A stretch of DNA of 49,600 nucleotides from CALLPQ01 sp964421675 (GCA_964421675.1 CAYQXV010000024.1:1-49600), one strand, 5' to 3'; positions 26,005 through 35,819 are shown, numbered from the stretch's first letter. Notes: generated from the letters alone by a model not told the origin. Numbers and translations: made by a program.

Positions 26005-27719
26005 CAACTTGCCTTTTTGCGTTTTGGCGCTGAGGCTACTGGTTCGGCCAGTAAAGTGCTTGCTGCGGCGCGCGCCTCATCGGTAATTTTCGCGCCCGAT
26101 AGCATTCGCGCTAGCTCTTCAACGCGTTGATCTTTATTCAAGACGGCAACATTTGTGGTTGTATCATTCTTTGATTGCGCCTTTGACACTTGCCAATGGG
26201 CATCGGCGCGCGCGGCAACTTGCGGGGAATGCGTTACGACAAGAACCTGTGTGTCATGGGCAAGGCGCGATAACCTCTCCCCCACCGCATCAGCGACAGC
26301 CCCGCCAACACCGGCGTCGACCTCATCAAATATAATTACCGTTCGCTCTTCATGGGCGGCGAGTGCGGCCTTCATGGCCAATACAAATCGGGACAGCTCA
26401 CCGCCAGACGCAATCGTCTTTAACGGCCCGGCCGGTGCGCCCGGATTGGTTGCTACCATAAATTCAATTTTATCAATGCCGTCTGCACCCGGATTATTTT
26501 CATCCGTAGAGATTTGTGTGGAAAAATGCGCCCTCCCTAATTTTAGCGGCGCAAGCTCAGCCATCACCGCGCGGTCAAGGATCGACGAAATTTTGTGCCT
26601 GTTTTTGGAAAGACGCTCGGCCTCTTTTTGATAGTGCGCCTTTGTTTTTCGCACCGCCTTTTCAAGGTCGCCAAAAGCCTCCTCGCCCTGATCAAGCGCC
26701 AGAAGGCTATCGGCGGCGCGCTTAAAGAACGCAGGAAGATTTTCAGGGGATGTGCCATGTTTTCGGGCCGCAGCGCGCAGCGCATAGAGGCGTTCTTCAA
26801 TATCATTGAGCGCATCAGGATCGGGATCAATGCTCTGGGCAACCGACTCCACCGCTGCGCGCGCCTCCATCACATCACTTATCGCCGCTTCAAGTTTGGT
26901 AAAAGCCTCGTCAAACAATGGCTTCATTTCAAGGTCATCTGCGGCCAAACGAGCAGAAGCTGCATTAATATGGCGCGCGCCTCTTACCAATCTATCTTCC
27001 AGATCATTTTCATCCACCGCATCGCGGGCAGCACGCACATCATCCAACATTTTTTCCGCAGCCATTAGCCGCGTGCGTTCGGAAACAAGCGATGTCTCCT
27101 CCCCGTCTTCAGGGTTGAGCTGGCTTAACTCTGCAACAACATGGCGCAGATAATCAGCCTCACGCAATGCCTGATCGCGGTCGCTCTTTTTTTGCTCCAA
27201 TTCATCGACGACTAAACGCCAATTCTGCCAGGCCGTCCGCACCTTTTGCAATTGTTCCCCATGCGCCCCAAAATCATCAAGCAGGCCCCGATGGGTAGAC
27301 GCCGTTAAAAATCCGCGCCCGTCATGCTGGCCATGGATCTCTAACATCGCTTCACCGACAGTGCGCAACATTGAGATACTCACAGGAAAATCATTGACGA
27401 AACCGCGCCCTCGCCCATCAGCATTTTGCACGCGCCGCAAGATAATCTGATCATCTTCCCCGCTTAACGCATTTTCCTCGAGGACCTTCCACACGGGGTG
27501 ATCGGCAGGCGGCTCAAACGAGACGGTAACAGAGCCTTGCTTTGCCCCTTTGCGGATCGCAGAGCGCTCAGCGCGGCCGCCGCACGCCAGCCCCAATGCA
27601 TCGAGCAGGATCGATTTTCCCGCGCCCGTTTCCCCCGTCAACGCTGTCAGTCCCTTGCCAAGCGACAGGGACAATTCATCGATCAGGATAAAATCTTGAA
27701 TATGCAGCGATATCAACAT
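26004..27719 (-). CDS. recN: DNA repair protein RecN
   Basis: 571 residues of the SMC-like RecN family: Walker A GETGAGKS (29-36), the RecN hallmark IHGQHDGRGFL, a long central coiled coil, the signature ASGGELSRFVLAMKAAL, and Walker B TVIIFDEVDAGVGG. It assists double-strand break repair. No alphaproteobacterial LexA box (GTTC-N7-GTTC) was found in the 171 bases upstream. The conserved order bamD-recN-ligA is kept. Confidence 0.97.
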   Translation of the reverse strand: MLISLHIQDFILIDELSLSLGKGLTALTGETGAGKSILLDALGLACGGRAERSAIRKGAKQGSVTVSFEPPADHPVWKVLEENALSGEDDQIILRRVQNADGRGRGFVNDFPVSISMLRTVGEAMLEIHGQHDGRGFLTASTHRGLLDDFGAHGEQLQKVRTAWQNWRLVVDELEQKKSDRDQALREADYLRHVVAELSQLNPEDGEETSLVSERTRLMAAEKMLDDVRAARDAVDENDLEDRLVRGARHINAASARLAADDLEMKPLFDEAFTKLEAAISDVMEARAAVESVAQSIDPDPDALNDIEERLYALRAAARKHGTSPENLPAFFKRAADSLLALDQGEEAFGDLEKAVRKTKAHYQKEAERLSKNRHKISSILDRAVMAELAPLKLGRAHFSTQISTDENNPGADGIDKIEFMVATNPGAPAGPLKTIASGGELSRFVLAMKAALAAHEERTVIIFDEVDAGVGGAVADAVGERLSRLAHDTQVLVVTHSPQVAARADAHWQVSKAQSKNDTTTNVAVLNKDQRVEELARMLSGAKITDEARAAASTLLAEPVASAPKRKKAS

Positions 27720-27770
27720 CGACCCGCCCTACAGGGCACAGCGCGCTGCGGTGCCTTGATAAATGATGTG

Positions 27771-27809
27771 TTCTGTCACCGGCCCGTTGAAAGAGGGCAA
27801 ATGACAGAA
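27771..27809 (-). other. Long hairpin between bamD and recN
   Basis: TTCTGTCA (27771-27778) pairs with TGACAGAA (27802-27809), enclosing a second stem GCCC/GGGC (27782-27785 with 27795-27798) across a 3x3 internal loop. It lies 81 bases after bamD with no T-tract, so it may be an mRNA processing or stability element or an operator. Confidence 0.4.
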
Positions 27810-27890
27810 TGAGTGTTCGCGGTAATTATATCGGATTCTGTGCGCGTACCAAAGCACAATGCTAGCAAATTATCGCAATTCGCGGGCGCG

Positions 27891-28763
27891 TTAGCGTTTG
27901 CCCGCTTCGGCTTTGCTTGCACCGGCCTTCTGATCCAGAAGAGTGGCCGCAGCGGCGTCCTCATCTTTTGGAAATTCGTCAACAATACCGCGGCGTTTGA
28001 ACAAGCGATACGTATCTTCGTACCAGCGACTTCCCGGATAGTTATGCCCCAGCACAGCCGCAGTTGCGCGTGCCTCGTCAACGATGCCCAACATTAAATA
28101 GGTTTCGACAAGACGGTGTAAAGCTTCGGGGGCGTGGCTGGTTGTCTGATAATTATTGATGACATATTTGAAGCGATTAATCGCAGCGATATGTTTGTTT
28201 TCGCGCAAATAGAACAGGCCAACATACATTTCCTTGCCGGCAAGATGATCATAGGTCAGATCAAGCTTTAGCCGTGCATCGCGTGCATATTCAGTATCCG
28301 GGGCACGGCGAACCACATCGGTAAGGGCCGCAACGGCATTATTGGTAAATTCCTGATCCCGGCCCACATCGCGAATGCGCTCGTAATAACTCATCGCTTT
28401 TAAATAATGAGCATACGGAATATCTTTATTGCCGGGATGCAGGGAAATAAATTGGTCAAGGCCGGAAATAGCCTCTTCATATTCATTTTGCTGATAATAG
28501 GCGAAAGACTTCATCAAGGTGGCGCGGCGGGCCCATGCGGTAAATGGGTGTTGGCGCTCAACTTCTTCATAGAGTTGAATGGCTTCAGGATATCGCTTTC
28601 GCTCCAGCCGGTCCGATGCCGCAGAATATAACTGCTCCACGGGGCGCTCGACATAAGCAAATTTCTGCTTCTTATCTCCGTTCTGGCAAGCCCCGATTGC
28701 GACCATGAAAACAAGCGCCATTAACAGGCGAAAAACCGGGAATGAGATCAGGCGATCAAGCAT
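27891..28763 (-). CDS. bamD: Outer membrane assembly lipoprotein BamD
   Basis: 290 residues with lipobox IGAC (Cys26), followed by tetratricopeptide-like repeats: EQLYSAASDRLERKRYPEAIQLYEEVERQHPFTAWARRA, YYQQNEYEEAI, DTEYARDARLKL. BamD is the essential lipoprotein of the BAM complex that folds outer membrane proteins. Position after lpxC is typical of alphaproteobacteria. The tail is rich in Ala, Lys and Glu. Confidence 0.95.
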   Translation of the reverse strand: MLDRLISFPVFRLLMALVFMVAIGACQNGDKKQKFAYVERPVEQLYSAASDRLERKRYPEAIQLYEEVERQHPFTAWARRATLMKSFAYYQQNEYEEAISGLDQFISLHPGNKDIPYAHYLKAMSYYERIRDVGRDQEFTNNAVAALTDVVRRAPDTEYARDARLKLDLTYDHLAGKEMYVGLFYLRENKHIAAINRFKYVINNYQTTSHAPEALHRLVETYLMLGIVDEARATAAVLGHNYPGSRWYEDTYRLFKRRGIVDEFPKDEDAAAATLLDQKAGASKAEAGKR

Positions 28764-28856
28764 AGGAAAGGGTCCTAAAACGCGTTAACTGAGGCACCAA
28801 AACTAGCCAGTCCTGCGCCACAAAGCAAATGCCTAGAAGAACAAATTGTTAAAAAA

Positions 28857-29849
28857 TCACGTTGTCACAGCCAGGCCATCATCAGCCTGATTGGCAGCGA
28901 TTAACCGGTCTTTAGGCTCAAACCGACCCGGCTTGGCGTGACTAGCACCATTGAGATGGTCCAATAGGGCCCGGCAGAAGCGATTATTGATGTCATGGCC
29001 GGGCTTAAACGCGGTCACTCGCCCGCCCAGCGGCTGGCCAAGCAGGGCGAGATCACCCAGTAAATCAAGGGTTTTATGGAGCACAAATTCCTGCGGATCA
29101 CGCAAATTCTCACCATTGAGCATGCGCCCGCCATCGACCACAATCGAGTTCTCAAGCGAGCCCCCCTGGCACAAGCCTTGATCGATGAGATGCTGCACAG
29201 TTTTTAACTCACAAAAGGTACGTGCGCGAGATAAGCGCGCCCGGCTTTCGCGGTCATCCATGCTGACCTGAAGAGATTGGTGCCCAATAACCGGGTCATC
29301 AAAGTCAATTGCCACATCAAAGCTCATGCTCGGGCCGGGCTCAAGCCTGATAAACCGGTCCCCGTCACGCACCTCAAAGGCTTCATTTGGCGCAATCGCA
29401 GTGCGCGTTTGGTCCAAGGCCATGACCCCGGACTGGTCAATTTCATCAACAAATTGGCGGGCACTGCCATCGAGAATTGGGACTTCCGTCCCGGAAACCG
29501 CGATCAGGGCATTATCGACCCCGCTAAGCGCGAGCGCGGCCATTAAATGTTCGATTGTTGCGATTGATGTGCCCAAAGGGTTGGTCAGCGTGGTTCCTAA
29601 CCGGGTGCGCGATACATTCACCGCCCGCGCGACAATAACAGCGCGATGTTGCACCCCTACAAGCCGGCGCAATTGCTCTGCGTCCCGCAATGCCGCCTGG
29701 CCATCGTCAAGAAGGTCGCAGCGAATGAAGACAATCCCGGTATTGGCCGCTGCGGGATGAACCACAAGCGTCACGCTCTCGCCGCTATGCAATCCCACGC
29801 CATCAAACGCCGCAGGTGCCGCCAATGATTGTTGCTGCAATACACGCAT
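28857..29849 (-). CDS. lpxC: UDP-3-O-acyl-N-acetylglucosamine deacetylase LpxC
   Basis: 330 residues. Zinc ligands are His101 (TIEHLMAAL), His258 and Asp262 (HKTLDLLGD), with general acid His285 (GHDINN). It performs the committed step of lipid A synthesis, so the organism makes LPS. In many alphaproteobacteria lpxC follows ftsZ; here the upstream neighbour, 240 bases away, is a glycosyltransferase, so the division cluster link is broken. Confidence 0.97.
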   Translation of the reverse strand: MRVLQQQSLAAPAAFDGVGLHSGESVTLVVHPAAANTGIVFIRCDLLDDGQAALRDAEQLRRLVGVQHRAVIVARAVNVSRTRLGTTLTNPLGTSIATIEHLMAALALSGVDNALIAVSGTEVPILDGSARQFVDEIDQSGVMALDQTRTAIAPNEAFEVRDGDRFIRLEPGPSMSFDVAIDFDDPVIGHQSLQVSMDDRESRARLSRARTFCELKTVQHLIDQGLCQGGSLENSIVVDGGRMLNGENLRDPQEFVLHKTLDLLGDLALLGQPLGGRVTAFKPGHDINNRFCRALLDHLNGASHAKPGRFEPKDRLIAANQADDGLAVTT

Positions 29850-30089
29850 ACAAACTCAGATACCGTTAAAAGCTGTTCAAATCGATGAACCAGCAAATTT
29901 TTCTATAATGGAGTGTCGGACAGGCTGGCCCGATCACCAAATAAAGCTTTATTGCCCATTATTGCAGCACGCCAGCGTTTCCCCGCAATCCCAGCAGATC
30001 CCACAAAAACAAGGCCGCACCCTATCTCTGTCATGCAGATTAGCAATGGGTAATGTTACACGCGCGCCCAATTGATGAGCGAGCCAATT

Positions 30090-31295
30090 TTATGAACGAA
30101 CCAGGGATTCCATGAGGGCGAGCTTTTGTGGCAGTGCATTTTTCTGCGCATAATGCTCAACAATCCGCGCGCGCGCGGCATCGCCCATGGCATGGCGAAT
30201 TTCAGGCCGATCCAGCAGATAGATGGCCTGTTGGGCAACACCGACGGGATCTTTCATATTCACCATCGCGCCATGCACACCGTCTCCAACCATCTCCCTG
30301 ACGGGATCGGTATTTGACGCAAGAATAGCACATCCCGCGCTCATCGATTCCATCATCGACCATGACAACACAAATGGCACCGTCAGATAGACATGTAAAT
30401 CTGAAGCCTGAAGGACCTCCAAATAGCTTTTGCGCGGCAATAATCCGGTGAAATGTGTGCGCGACATATCAAGATCGAGCGCATCCAACATTTTTGATTT
30501 ATAGGACTGGCCCTCCGGCAGGGCCTTGCCGTAGGCAACCCGATCTTCTCCGACAATAACAAAATGGGTTTGCGGGCGCTGCTGTTGAATAAGCTCCGCC
30601 GTTTTCATGAATTCGGGAAACCCTCGATAGGGCTCCATTCCCCTGGCAACATAGGTGACAATTTCTTCTGCGTGGCTGAGGTCAAGATTTGGCAGTACAA
30701 GCTTTTTACCGCGCTCAGGCACGTAATATTCCGTATTGATCCCATCATGCATGACCCGCATTTTATCCTGAAAACAATCCGGGAACTGTCTGCGTTGAAA
30801 CTCCGTCGGGCAAATTCCAAGATCGCAGGAAGCAAGATCCATCATGATCGAAGCGTTGCGCGAGCGGGTGCGCAATTGCTGATCAATATTGCCATCTGAC
30901 TCGCCCATAAACACCGTATCGGGAGCATTGCGCCGGTAGAACCATTCAAAATACCCGATATAGCGTGCGTTGGGCCAAATATCCTTGGCGAAATTTCCTG
31001 GGCCCCAACCCGAATGGGCCATAACCACATCAGGGTTCAGACCCTTTTTTTGCAGCGCAATGGCGCTTCGGGCAACGGCCTGCCCGTTTAATACACCGCG
31101 TTCAAAATTGGCGGCATAGGGATGCACATCTTTGGTTATTTCACGATGGGGTTTGTAATTAAAAATCTTGAAGTTGTTATGGCGTGCACCCTCGCGCTGG
31201 GTGCCAAACCAGACATCCCATCCATTGGCTGCAGCGTGTTCGCCAAGATAACCAAATTGGGCTGGAAAATTATCGTGTAAGAAAAGGACTTGCAT
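30090..31295 (-). CDS. Family 4-type glycosyltransferase
   Basis: 401 residues with a GT-B layout. N-terminal half begins VLFLHDNFPAQFGYLGEHAA; the C-terminal half holds YVARGMEPYRGFPEFMKTAE, HFTGLLPRKSYLEVLQASDLHVYLTVPFVLSWSMMESMSAGC, the nucleotide-sugar binding part. ATG 31295 is preferred to the GTG at 31304. It lies 27 bases after the secretion fusion protein gene, so it is probably in the type I secretion operon and may act on the exported substrate or on surface glycan; this is inferred. Confidence 0.85.
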   Translation of the reverse strand: MQVLFLHDNFPAQFGYLGEHAAANGWDVWFGTQREGARHNNFKIFNYKPHREITKDVHPYAANFERGVLNGQAVARSAIALQKKGLNPDVVMAHSGWGPGNFAKDIWPNARYIGYFEWFYRRNAPDTVFMGESDGNIDQQLRTRSRNASIMMDLASCDLGICPTEFQRRQFPDCFQDKMRVMHDGINTEYYVPERGKKLVLPNLDLSHAEEIVTYVARGMEPYRGFPEFMKTAELIQQQRPQTHFVIVGEDRVAYGKALPEGQSYKSKMLDALDLDMSRTHFTGLLPRKSYLEVLQASDLHVYLTVPFVLSWSMMESMSAGCAILASNTDPVREMVGDGVHGAMVNMKDPVGVAQQAIYLLDRPEIRHAMGDAARARIVEHYAQKNALPQKLALMESLVRS

Positions 31296-31322
31296 TGTAA
31301 TCACTAGCTACTGATTTTTATC

Positions 31323-32636
31323 TTACTCTTCACGCATCGAGCGAGCAAATGAATCAAGTAAGGGTTTCAACAAATAGCTAATCGCCGGACGCTTGCCCGT
31401 GCGAATATACGCTTCTACTGGCATGCCCGGCACAAGCAATTGCCCGCGCAAAATACGCGAAAGCTCTTCGCCTTCAGGTAAATCTACGAACACCAGATAA
31501 TAAGTAATCCCGGTGCCTTCATCGAGAATTGCGTCGGCAGAAATTGTTCCCACAATGCCATCGGTTTCCGGGGTTCGCCGAGACCCAAAACCAGAAAAAC
31601 GCACGAGTGTTGATTGCCCGGCTTGAACCTTGTCGACATCTTGCGGAGAAATTCTTGCCGAGACGCGCAAATTGATTCCGTCTGGGACGATTTCCATAAT
31701 GGTCTCGCGCGGAATGATAGAACCGCCGACGGTGTGCGCTTTTAAATTTAAAACTCTGCCCGATGCAGGGGCACGAATGCGTGTGCGTTCAAACGAGTCC
31801 GCCGCTGCAATTCTGCGCTCTTCCAATTCGGCAATGCTGCTTTCAGATTCGCGCAATTCGCCAATTGCCTCTTCGCGGCGCGTTTCTGTCAGTCTTTCAA
31901 TTTCCAACCGGGCTGCAGAAATCACGCTTTTCGCTTCTGCCACCGCCGCATCCAGCGCACCGCGCTCCCCGCTTAAGGCTTCGCGTTGGCGCTCCAATTC
32001 ATTGAGCCGAATGCGCGTTGCAAAACCCTCAGCAAGCAGCTCACGCACCCCTTGCAGTTCTTCACCAATAATCACCAGCTGACTATCAAGGGCGCGAATT
32101 TGCACGCGCAATCCGGAAATTCGTTCATTTTGCTGAACAATGTTTTCCTTTAGCTGGGAAACCTGGGTCTTGCCTGTGGTTGCCCGGGCAAAGAAAAGAT
32201 TTGTTTGGCCCGCCAATTTTTCTGCGAATGCTGGCATTTCCAATACTGGTGCCAACCCCGTTGGTGGGCCGAGCACTTCCTTGTCATCGCGTTCTGCAAT
32301 CAAGCGCACGCGCCGCGCATAAAGCTCCGCGAGCTGAGCATCGACAAGAGCAAGATTGGTGCGCGCTAACGTGTCATCGAGACGAAGGATAATATCGCCT
32401 TGCTGTACGGTTGTGCCTTCTCGCACCATAATATCGGAAACAACCCCGCCTTCCAGATGTTGAACCGCCTTGCGATTGCCCTCAACCACAATCTGTCCGG
32501 GGGCCGTTACCGCGCCATCAATCGGTGCAACAACGGACCACAGAGCCAAGCCGCCAAAAACCGTTAAGATAACGGCCAAGCCAAACTTCAGATAAAATTC
32601 GGCTGTTGCCGGTTTTTTATGCGCTTCGTTCTGCAT
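31323..32636 (-). CDS. Type I secretion membrane fusion protein (HlyD/PrtE family)
   Basis: 437 residues: one N-terminal membrane helix (about 16-36), biotinyl-lipoyl segment VEGNRKAVQHLEGGVVSDIMVREG, long coiled coil (about 90-280), and a C-terminal beta-barrel/VMP region. It bridges the ABC exporter to an outer membrane TolC channel. The start overlaps the ATPase gene end by 20 bases. No TolC gene or RTX-repeat substrate is in this window. Confidence 0.93.
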   Translation of the reverse strand: MQNEAHKKPATAEFYLKFGLAVILTVFGGLALWSVVAPIDGAVTAPGQIVVEGNRKAVQHLEGGVVSDIMVREGTTVQQGDIILRLDDTLARTNLALVDAQLAELYARRVRLIAERDDKEVLGPPTGLAPVLEMPAFAEKLAGQTNLFFARATTGKTQVSQLKENIVQQNERISGLRVQIRALDSQLVIIGEELQGVRELLAEGFATRIRLNELERQREALSGERGALDAAVAEAKSVISAARLEIERLTETRREEAIGELRESESSIAELEERRIAAADSFERTRIRAPASGRVLNLKAHTVGGSIIPRETIMEIVPDGINLRVSARISPQDVDKVQAGQSTLVRFSGFGSRRTPETDGIVGTISADAILDEGTGITYYLVFVDLPEGEELSRILRGQLLVPGMPVEAYIRTGKRPAISYLLKPLLDSFARSMREE

Positions 32637-34380
32637 TTTCACTCAGCTGTTTCTCTTTTGATTTCGATGCTTCCTCAAAAGAAGCAATTCGGCCGGGGGC
32701 GATTTTCTCAAGAACCTCATCGCGCGGACCAAAGGCACGCACTTCACCCTCTACGAGGAGCAATAATTTATCAACAAACGCAATTGCGCTTGGCCGGTGC
32801 GCCACAACAATAACCGTAACACCCATGAGCTTTAGCCCTTGCACTGCTTTTGCGAGCGCGGCGTCGCCATCGGCATCCAGATTGGAGTTTGGTTCATCAA
32901 GAACGACCATCACCGGATTGCCGTAAAGCGCGCGCGCAAGCCCCAGTCGCTGGCGTTGACCGGCGGATAGATGGCTACCACGTTCACCAATTTCAGTGTC
33001 ATAGCCCTCTTCAAATGCCAGGATCATCTCATGGGCCCCAGCCAATTGAGCGGCAGCGATTATTTTTTCGGAGTCAGGCTCTTCGCTAAAGCGCGAAATA
33101 TTTTGTGCGGCAGTACCGGAAAATAGTTCAACTTCCTGCGGTAAATATCCAAAATATTGCCCGAGCGCATCGCGGTCCCACTGTGAAAGGCGCGCGCCAT
33201 CAATGCGGATCTCACCATTATTCACATTCTCAACACCGACCAGCGCTCTTGCCAATGTGGATTTACCCGCTGCACTTGGCCCGATAATGCCCAAGGCCTC
33301 TCCCTTGTCGAGATGAAAATCCACACCCTTCAAGATTGGTTTTTTCGCAGAGCCCGGCTGGCAAACAACTTTCATAACATCCAACACACCCGTTGGTGCA
33401 GGAAGTTCCGTACGGTGTTTTTCCGGGCGCGCAGCAGCAAGATATGTCTTTAAGCGTTTATAAGCGCCGCCCGTCAGGGCAAAATTGCGCCACTGGCCAG
33501 TAACAATTTCAATCGGCGATAGAGCACGGCCCGTAATGATTGAGGCGGCAATCATGACACCGGGCGTTACCGCACCCGAAAGCGACAAAAGCGCGCCTGT
33601 GCCCAAGATCGCCGATTGCAAAAACAATCGCGTAGATTTTGTCGCCGCGGTTAATCCGCCAATCGTATCGGTGGCCATCAGACTGAAATCTGAACCGGTT
33701 TTCGCATGGCTCTTCCAGCGATCCAATAACGGTTTTCGCATCCCCATGGAATCGCTTGCCGCTACATTACGCAATGTCGCAGTTACCAGTCGGTCGGCCT
33801 CGTGTGACTGTCCCAATGCCTTAAGATTGGCCTCACGTGACATGCGTTCATTCACAAGCGCCAATATCAACAAGACCACGAGGCCGCCAAGCGCGACCAG
33901 GCCCAATCCCCAATGCATGAGGAAAATGATCATCATGAAAAACGGCGTCCACGGAGCATCAAATACAGCCGTCAATGCCGGGCTTGCAACAAATGAACGG
34001 ATCTGGCGCAAATCTTTAAGCGGCTGGTCGCCAATGGTCACGCCAGCGCGTGCGGCATCCATGGTAAAATTATAAGTTACTTCCTTGAGGCGATCTTCAA
34101 ACGCCTCAGAGGCACGCGAAAGCAGAGCGCCTCTGGCAAAATCCAACATGCCGCCCGCCGCAAACAAAACCACCACAAGAATAGTGATCACGGTCAGGGT
34201 TTCTATGGACCGGCTCGACAGCACGCGGTCATAGATCTGCAACATATATAAAGGGCCTGTCAGCATTAACAGGTTCACAAAAAAGCTCAAAAATGCGGCC
34301 TGCCAGAGATATTTACTCGCAGCAGCCTTTGCCTCTTTAAGCTCTTCGCTTTCCTTTATCGGTGTGCCTTGCTTGGCCAT
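32617..34380 (-). CDS. Type I secretion ABC transporter ATPase/permease (PrtD family)
   Basis: 587 residues. Membrane domain with about five or six helices (first at 28-48) and the PrtD-type LRQIRSF, FDAPWTPFF motifs (near 125-150); nucleotide-binding domain with Walker A GPSAAGKS (367-374), signature LSAGQ (471-475) and Walker B VVLDEP (492-497). There is no N-terminal C39 peptidase domain, so substrates should carry a C-terminal secretion signal. First gene of the leftward operon with the fusion protein and a glycosyltransferase. Confidence 0.94.
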   Translation of the reverse strand: MAKQGTPIKESEELKEAKAAASKYLWQAAFLSFFVNLLMLTGPLYMLQIYDRVLSSRSIETLTVITILVVVLFAAGGMLDFARGALLSRASEAFEDRLKEVTYNFTMDAARAGVTIGDQPLKDLRQIRSFVASPALTAVFDAPWTPFFMMIIFLMHWGLGLVALGGLVVLLILALVNERMSREANLKALGQSHEADRLVTATLRNVAASDSMGMRKPLLDRWKSHAKTGSDFSLMATDTIGGLTAATKSTRLFLQSAILGTGALLSLSGAVTPGVMIAASIITGRALSPIEIVTGQWRNFALTGGAYKRLKTYLAAARPEKHRTELPAPTGVLDVMKVVCQPGSAKKPILKGVDFHLDKGEALGIIGPSAAGKSTLARALVGVENVNNGEIRIDGARLSQWDRDALGQYFGYLPQEVELFSGTAAQNISRFSEEPDSEKIIAAAQLAGAHEMILAFEEGYDTEIGERGSHLSAGQRQRLGLARALYGNPVMVVLDEPNSNLDADGDAALAKAVQGLKLMGVTVIVVAHRPSAIAFVDKLLLLVEGEVRAFGPRDEVLEKIAPGRIASFEEASKSKEKQLSENAERSA

Positions 34381-34661
34381 GATCTATCCTAGTTCGGACC
34401 CGATATCGCGTCCTAATTCCGTCCCGATTTAAGTCATATTGACCACGCGCCTTGTGGGAGCGAGCCCAGTGACCCCCAATATAAGGATTACCGGCCCGTC
34501 TATGGTCGCTGAGTAGGGTTAAAATTGTGTATGCGTCACACGCCATTCCAGGGTGTGCTACCAAAAATTAACCGTTTTTCGTCCCACATTGGGATAAAAT
34601 TTGTGATGCGGAGCGACAAATATCAAGCCCGAGCCTTGGTAATATATTGGTAAGGCGGCGG

Positions 34662-35705
34662 TTAGGAGCCAGACCTACCACGCGTGGAACCACCTCCGGG
34701 TGTGCCGATTGACGGTGAACCGGTTGGGGCTCTGCGTTTGCGTTTGCGCTTAACGGTGGTGGCTGTATCGATTGCATAGCCGATTTCTGACAGAGAGATC
34801 GTCTCAACATCGTTCAAACGACCGCGCAGTTTTTCACCCGCATGACGCTTAAAATGCTTAATCAGTTTGGCCTCGTCACCCTCAAACAGAACGTCGCCAT
34901 ACCAACCATAAACACCTGGTACATTCACCGTGTTCCCTTTTGCGGTGATCACCTTTTTTTGGTTCACATAACGCTTGCCCAACTTTGCCAGCACGTCATG
35001 GACAGTGTCACCGCGAAATCCTGGCTTAAACAAAGGCGGGCCATCTTCTACGCCTTGATACAGACCATAGAAAATATTGGGAAAGTTTGGCCAATTTGCG
35101 AGAATAATGCCGCGTTCAATATCATCAATCGACAGGTTCACGCCGTCTACGATAATACGTTTTTCCGTCCACATCTCGCCTGGCTCATCAAAGGTGCCAC
35201 GCTCATCAGCAAGGTTTGTCGCATTCTCAAGGGTAACCGCAAAGATAACCAGTTGATTGCGCAGGTTTAACCAATAAGCAAGCTGGTCGGTCTTAGACAA
35301 GCGGCTAACTTCAACATCACGCATCGCTTGCAAGGAATGAACGAGGGGACGCGCGCCTGATGTTCGAATGGTTTGATAGTCAAACTTTACCCGGTTCTTA
35401 TCAATCGCCGTGTAAGAATTCATAAATCCGATCAGCAGATCATATTCAACAGAAATTTCGCTGGTCTCAACAGCATTGGAAAATTTAGAAAGATCCGTTG
35501 TCGTTGCTTCTTGCGTATCAGTACCGGCTTCATCTGTTGCATCAGTTTGCACGGATGGTTGCGCGCTTGCAGCCTCGCTTGCTGGCTGGTCTTGAGGCTG
35601 CTCAACTGGGGCCTGCTCTTGCCCGGCAAACGCTATCGGCATCAAACTGGTCATGCCCAACACGGCAACTGCAACACCAAAACCGGAAAATACTGAATTT
35701 TTCAT
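34662..35705 (-). CDS. Exported DUF547 protein, divergent second copy
   Basis: 347 residues. Signal peptide ending in AFAG, then a Gln/Ala/Thr-rich linker (about 30-75). The DUF547 core retains QLAYWLNLRNQLVIFAVTLE and VNLSIDDIERGII, but where the other copy has the Cys-rich NCASFGCP motif this one reads YGLYQGVEDGPPLF, without cysteine. The tail is basic and Gly/Ser/Pro-rich (KRKRKRR, then GGGSTRGRS). It may be a non-catalytic, wall- or DNA-contacting relative; that is inference. Confidence 0.85.
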   Translation of the reverse strand: MKNSVFSGFGVAVAVLGMTSLMPIAFAGQEQAPVEQPQDQPASEAASAQPSVQTDATDEAGTDTQEATTTDLSKFSNAVETSEISVEYDLLIGFMNSYTAIDKNRVKFDYQTIRTSGARPLVHSLQAMRDVEVSRLSKTDQLAYWLNLRNQLVIFAVTLENATNLADERGTFDEPGEMWTEKRIIVDGVNLSIDDIERGIILANWPNFPNIFYGLYQGVEDGPPLFKPGFRGDTVHDVLAKLGKRYVNQKKVITAKGNTVNVPGVYGWYGDVLFEGDEAKLIKHFKRHAGEKLRGRLNDVETISLSEIGYAIDTATTVKRKRKRRAPTGSPSIGTPGGGSTRGRSGS

Positions 35706-35819
35706 TTTTTCACCAACACAATTAATTTCCCCTATTTATAGCCGATCCGCGGGCAAGGTGGAACCGTCTCCACTTGCCATAATTGATTGCGTACTCTACC
35801 CCACGATCACCATTTAGAG

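Noticed and set aside
26155..27153. Several long plus-strand open frames
   Set aside because: They are antisense to recN, which has all family motifs; no independent support.
27720..27890. LexA (SOS) box before recN
   Set aside because: Searched for GTTC-N7-GTTC and its complement by eye; partial matches only.
29940..29953. 14-bp A/T-rich palindrome AATAAAGCTTTATT upstream of lpxC
   Set aside because: Short, A/T-rich and about 90 bases from the start; too likely by chance to call an operator.
33485..34075. Plus-strand open frame of 196 codons
   Set aside because: Antisense to the type I secretion ATPase gene; low-complexity composition.
34636..34653. Direct repeat TTGGTAA-TATA-TTGGTAA after the DUF547 gene
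   Set aside because: Short, lies just past a stop codon with no promoter nearby; no function can be argued.
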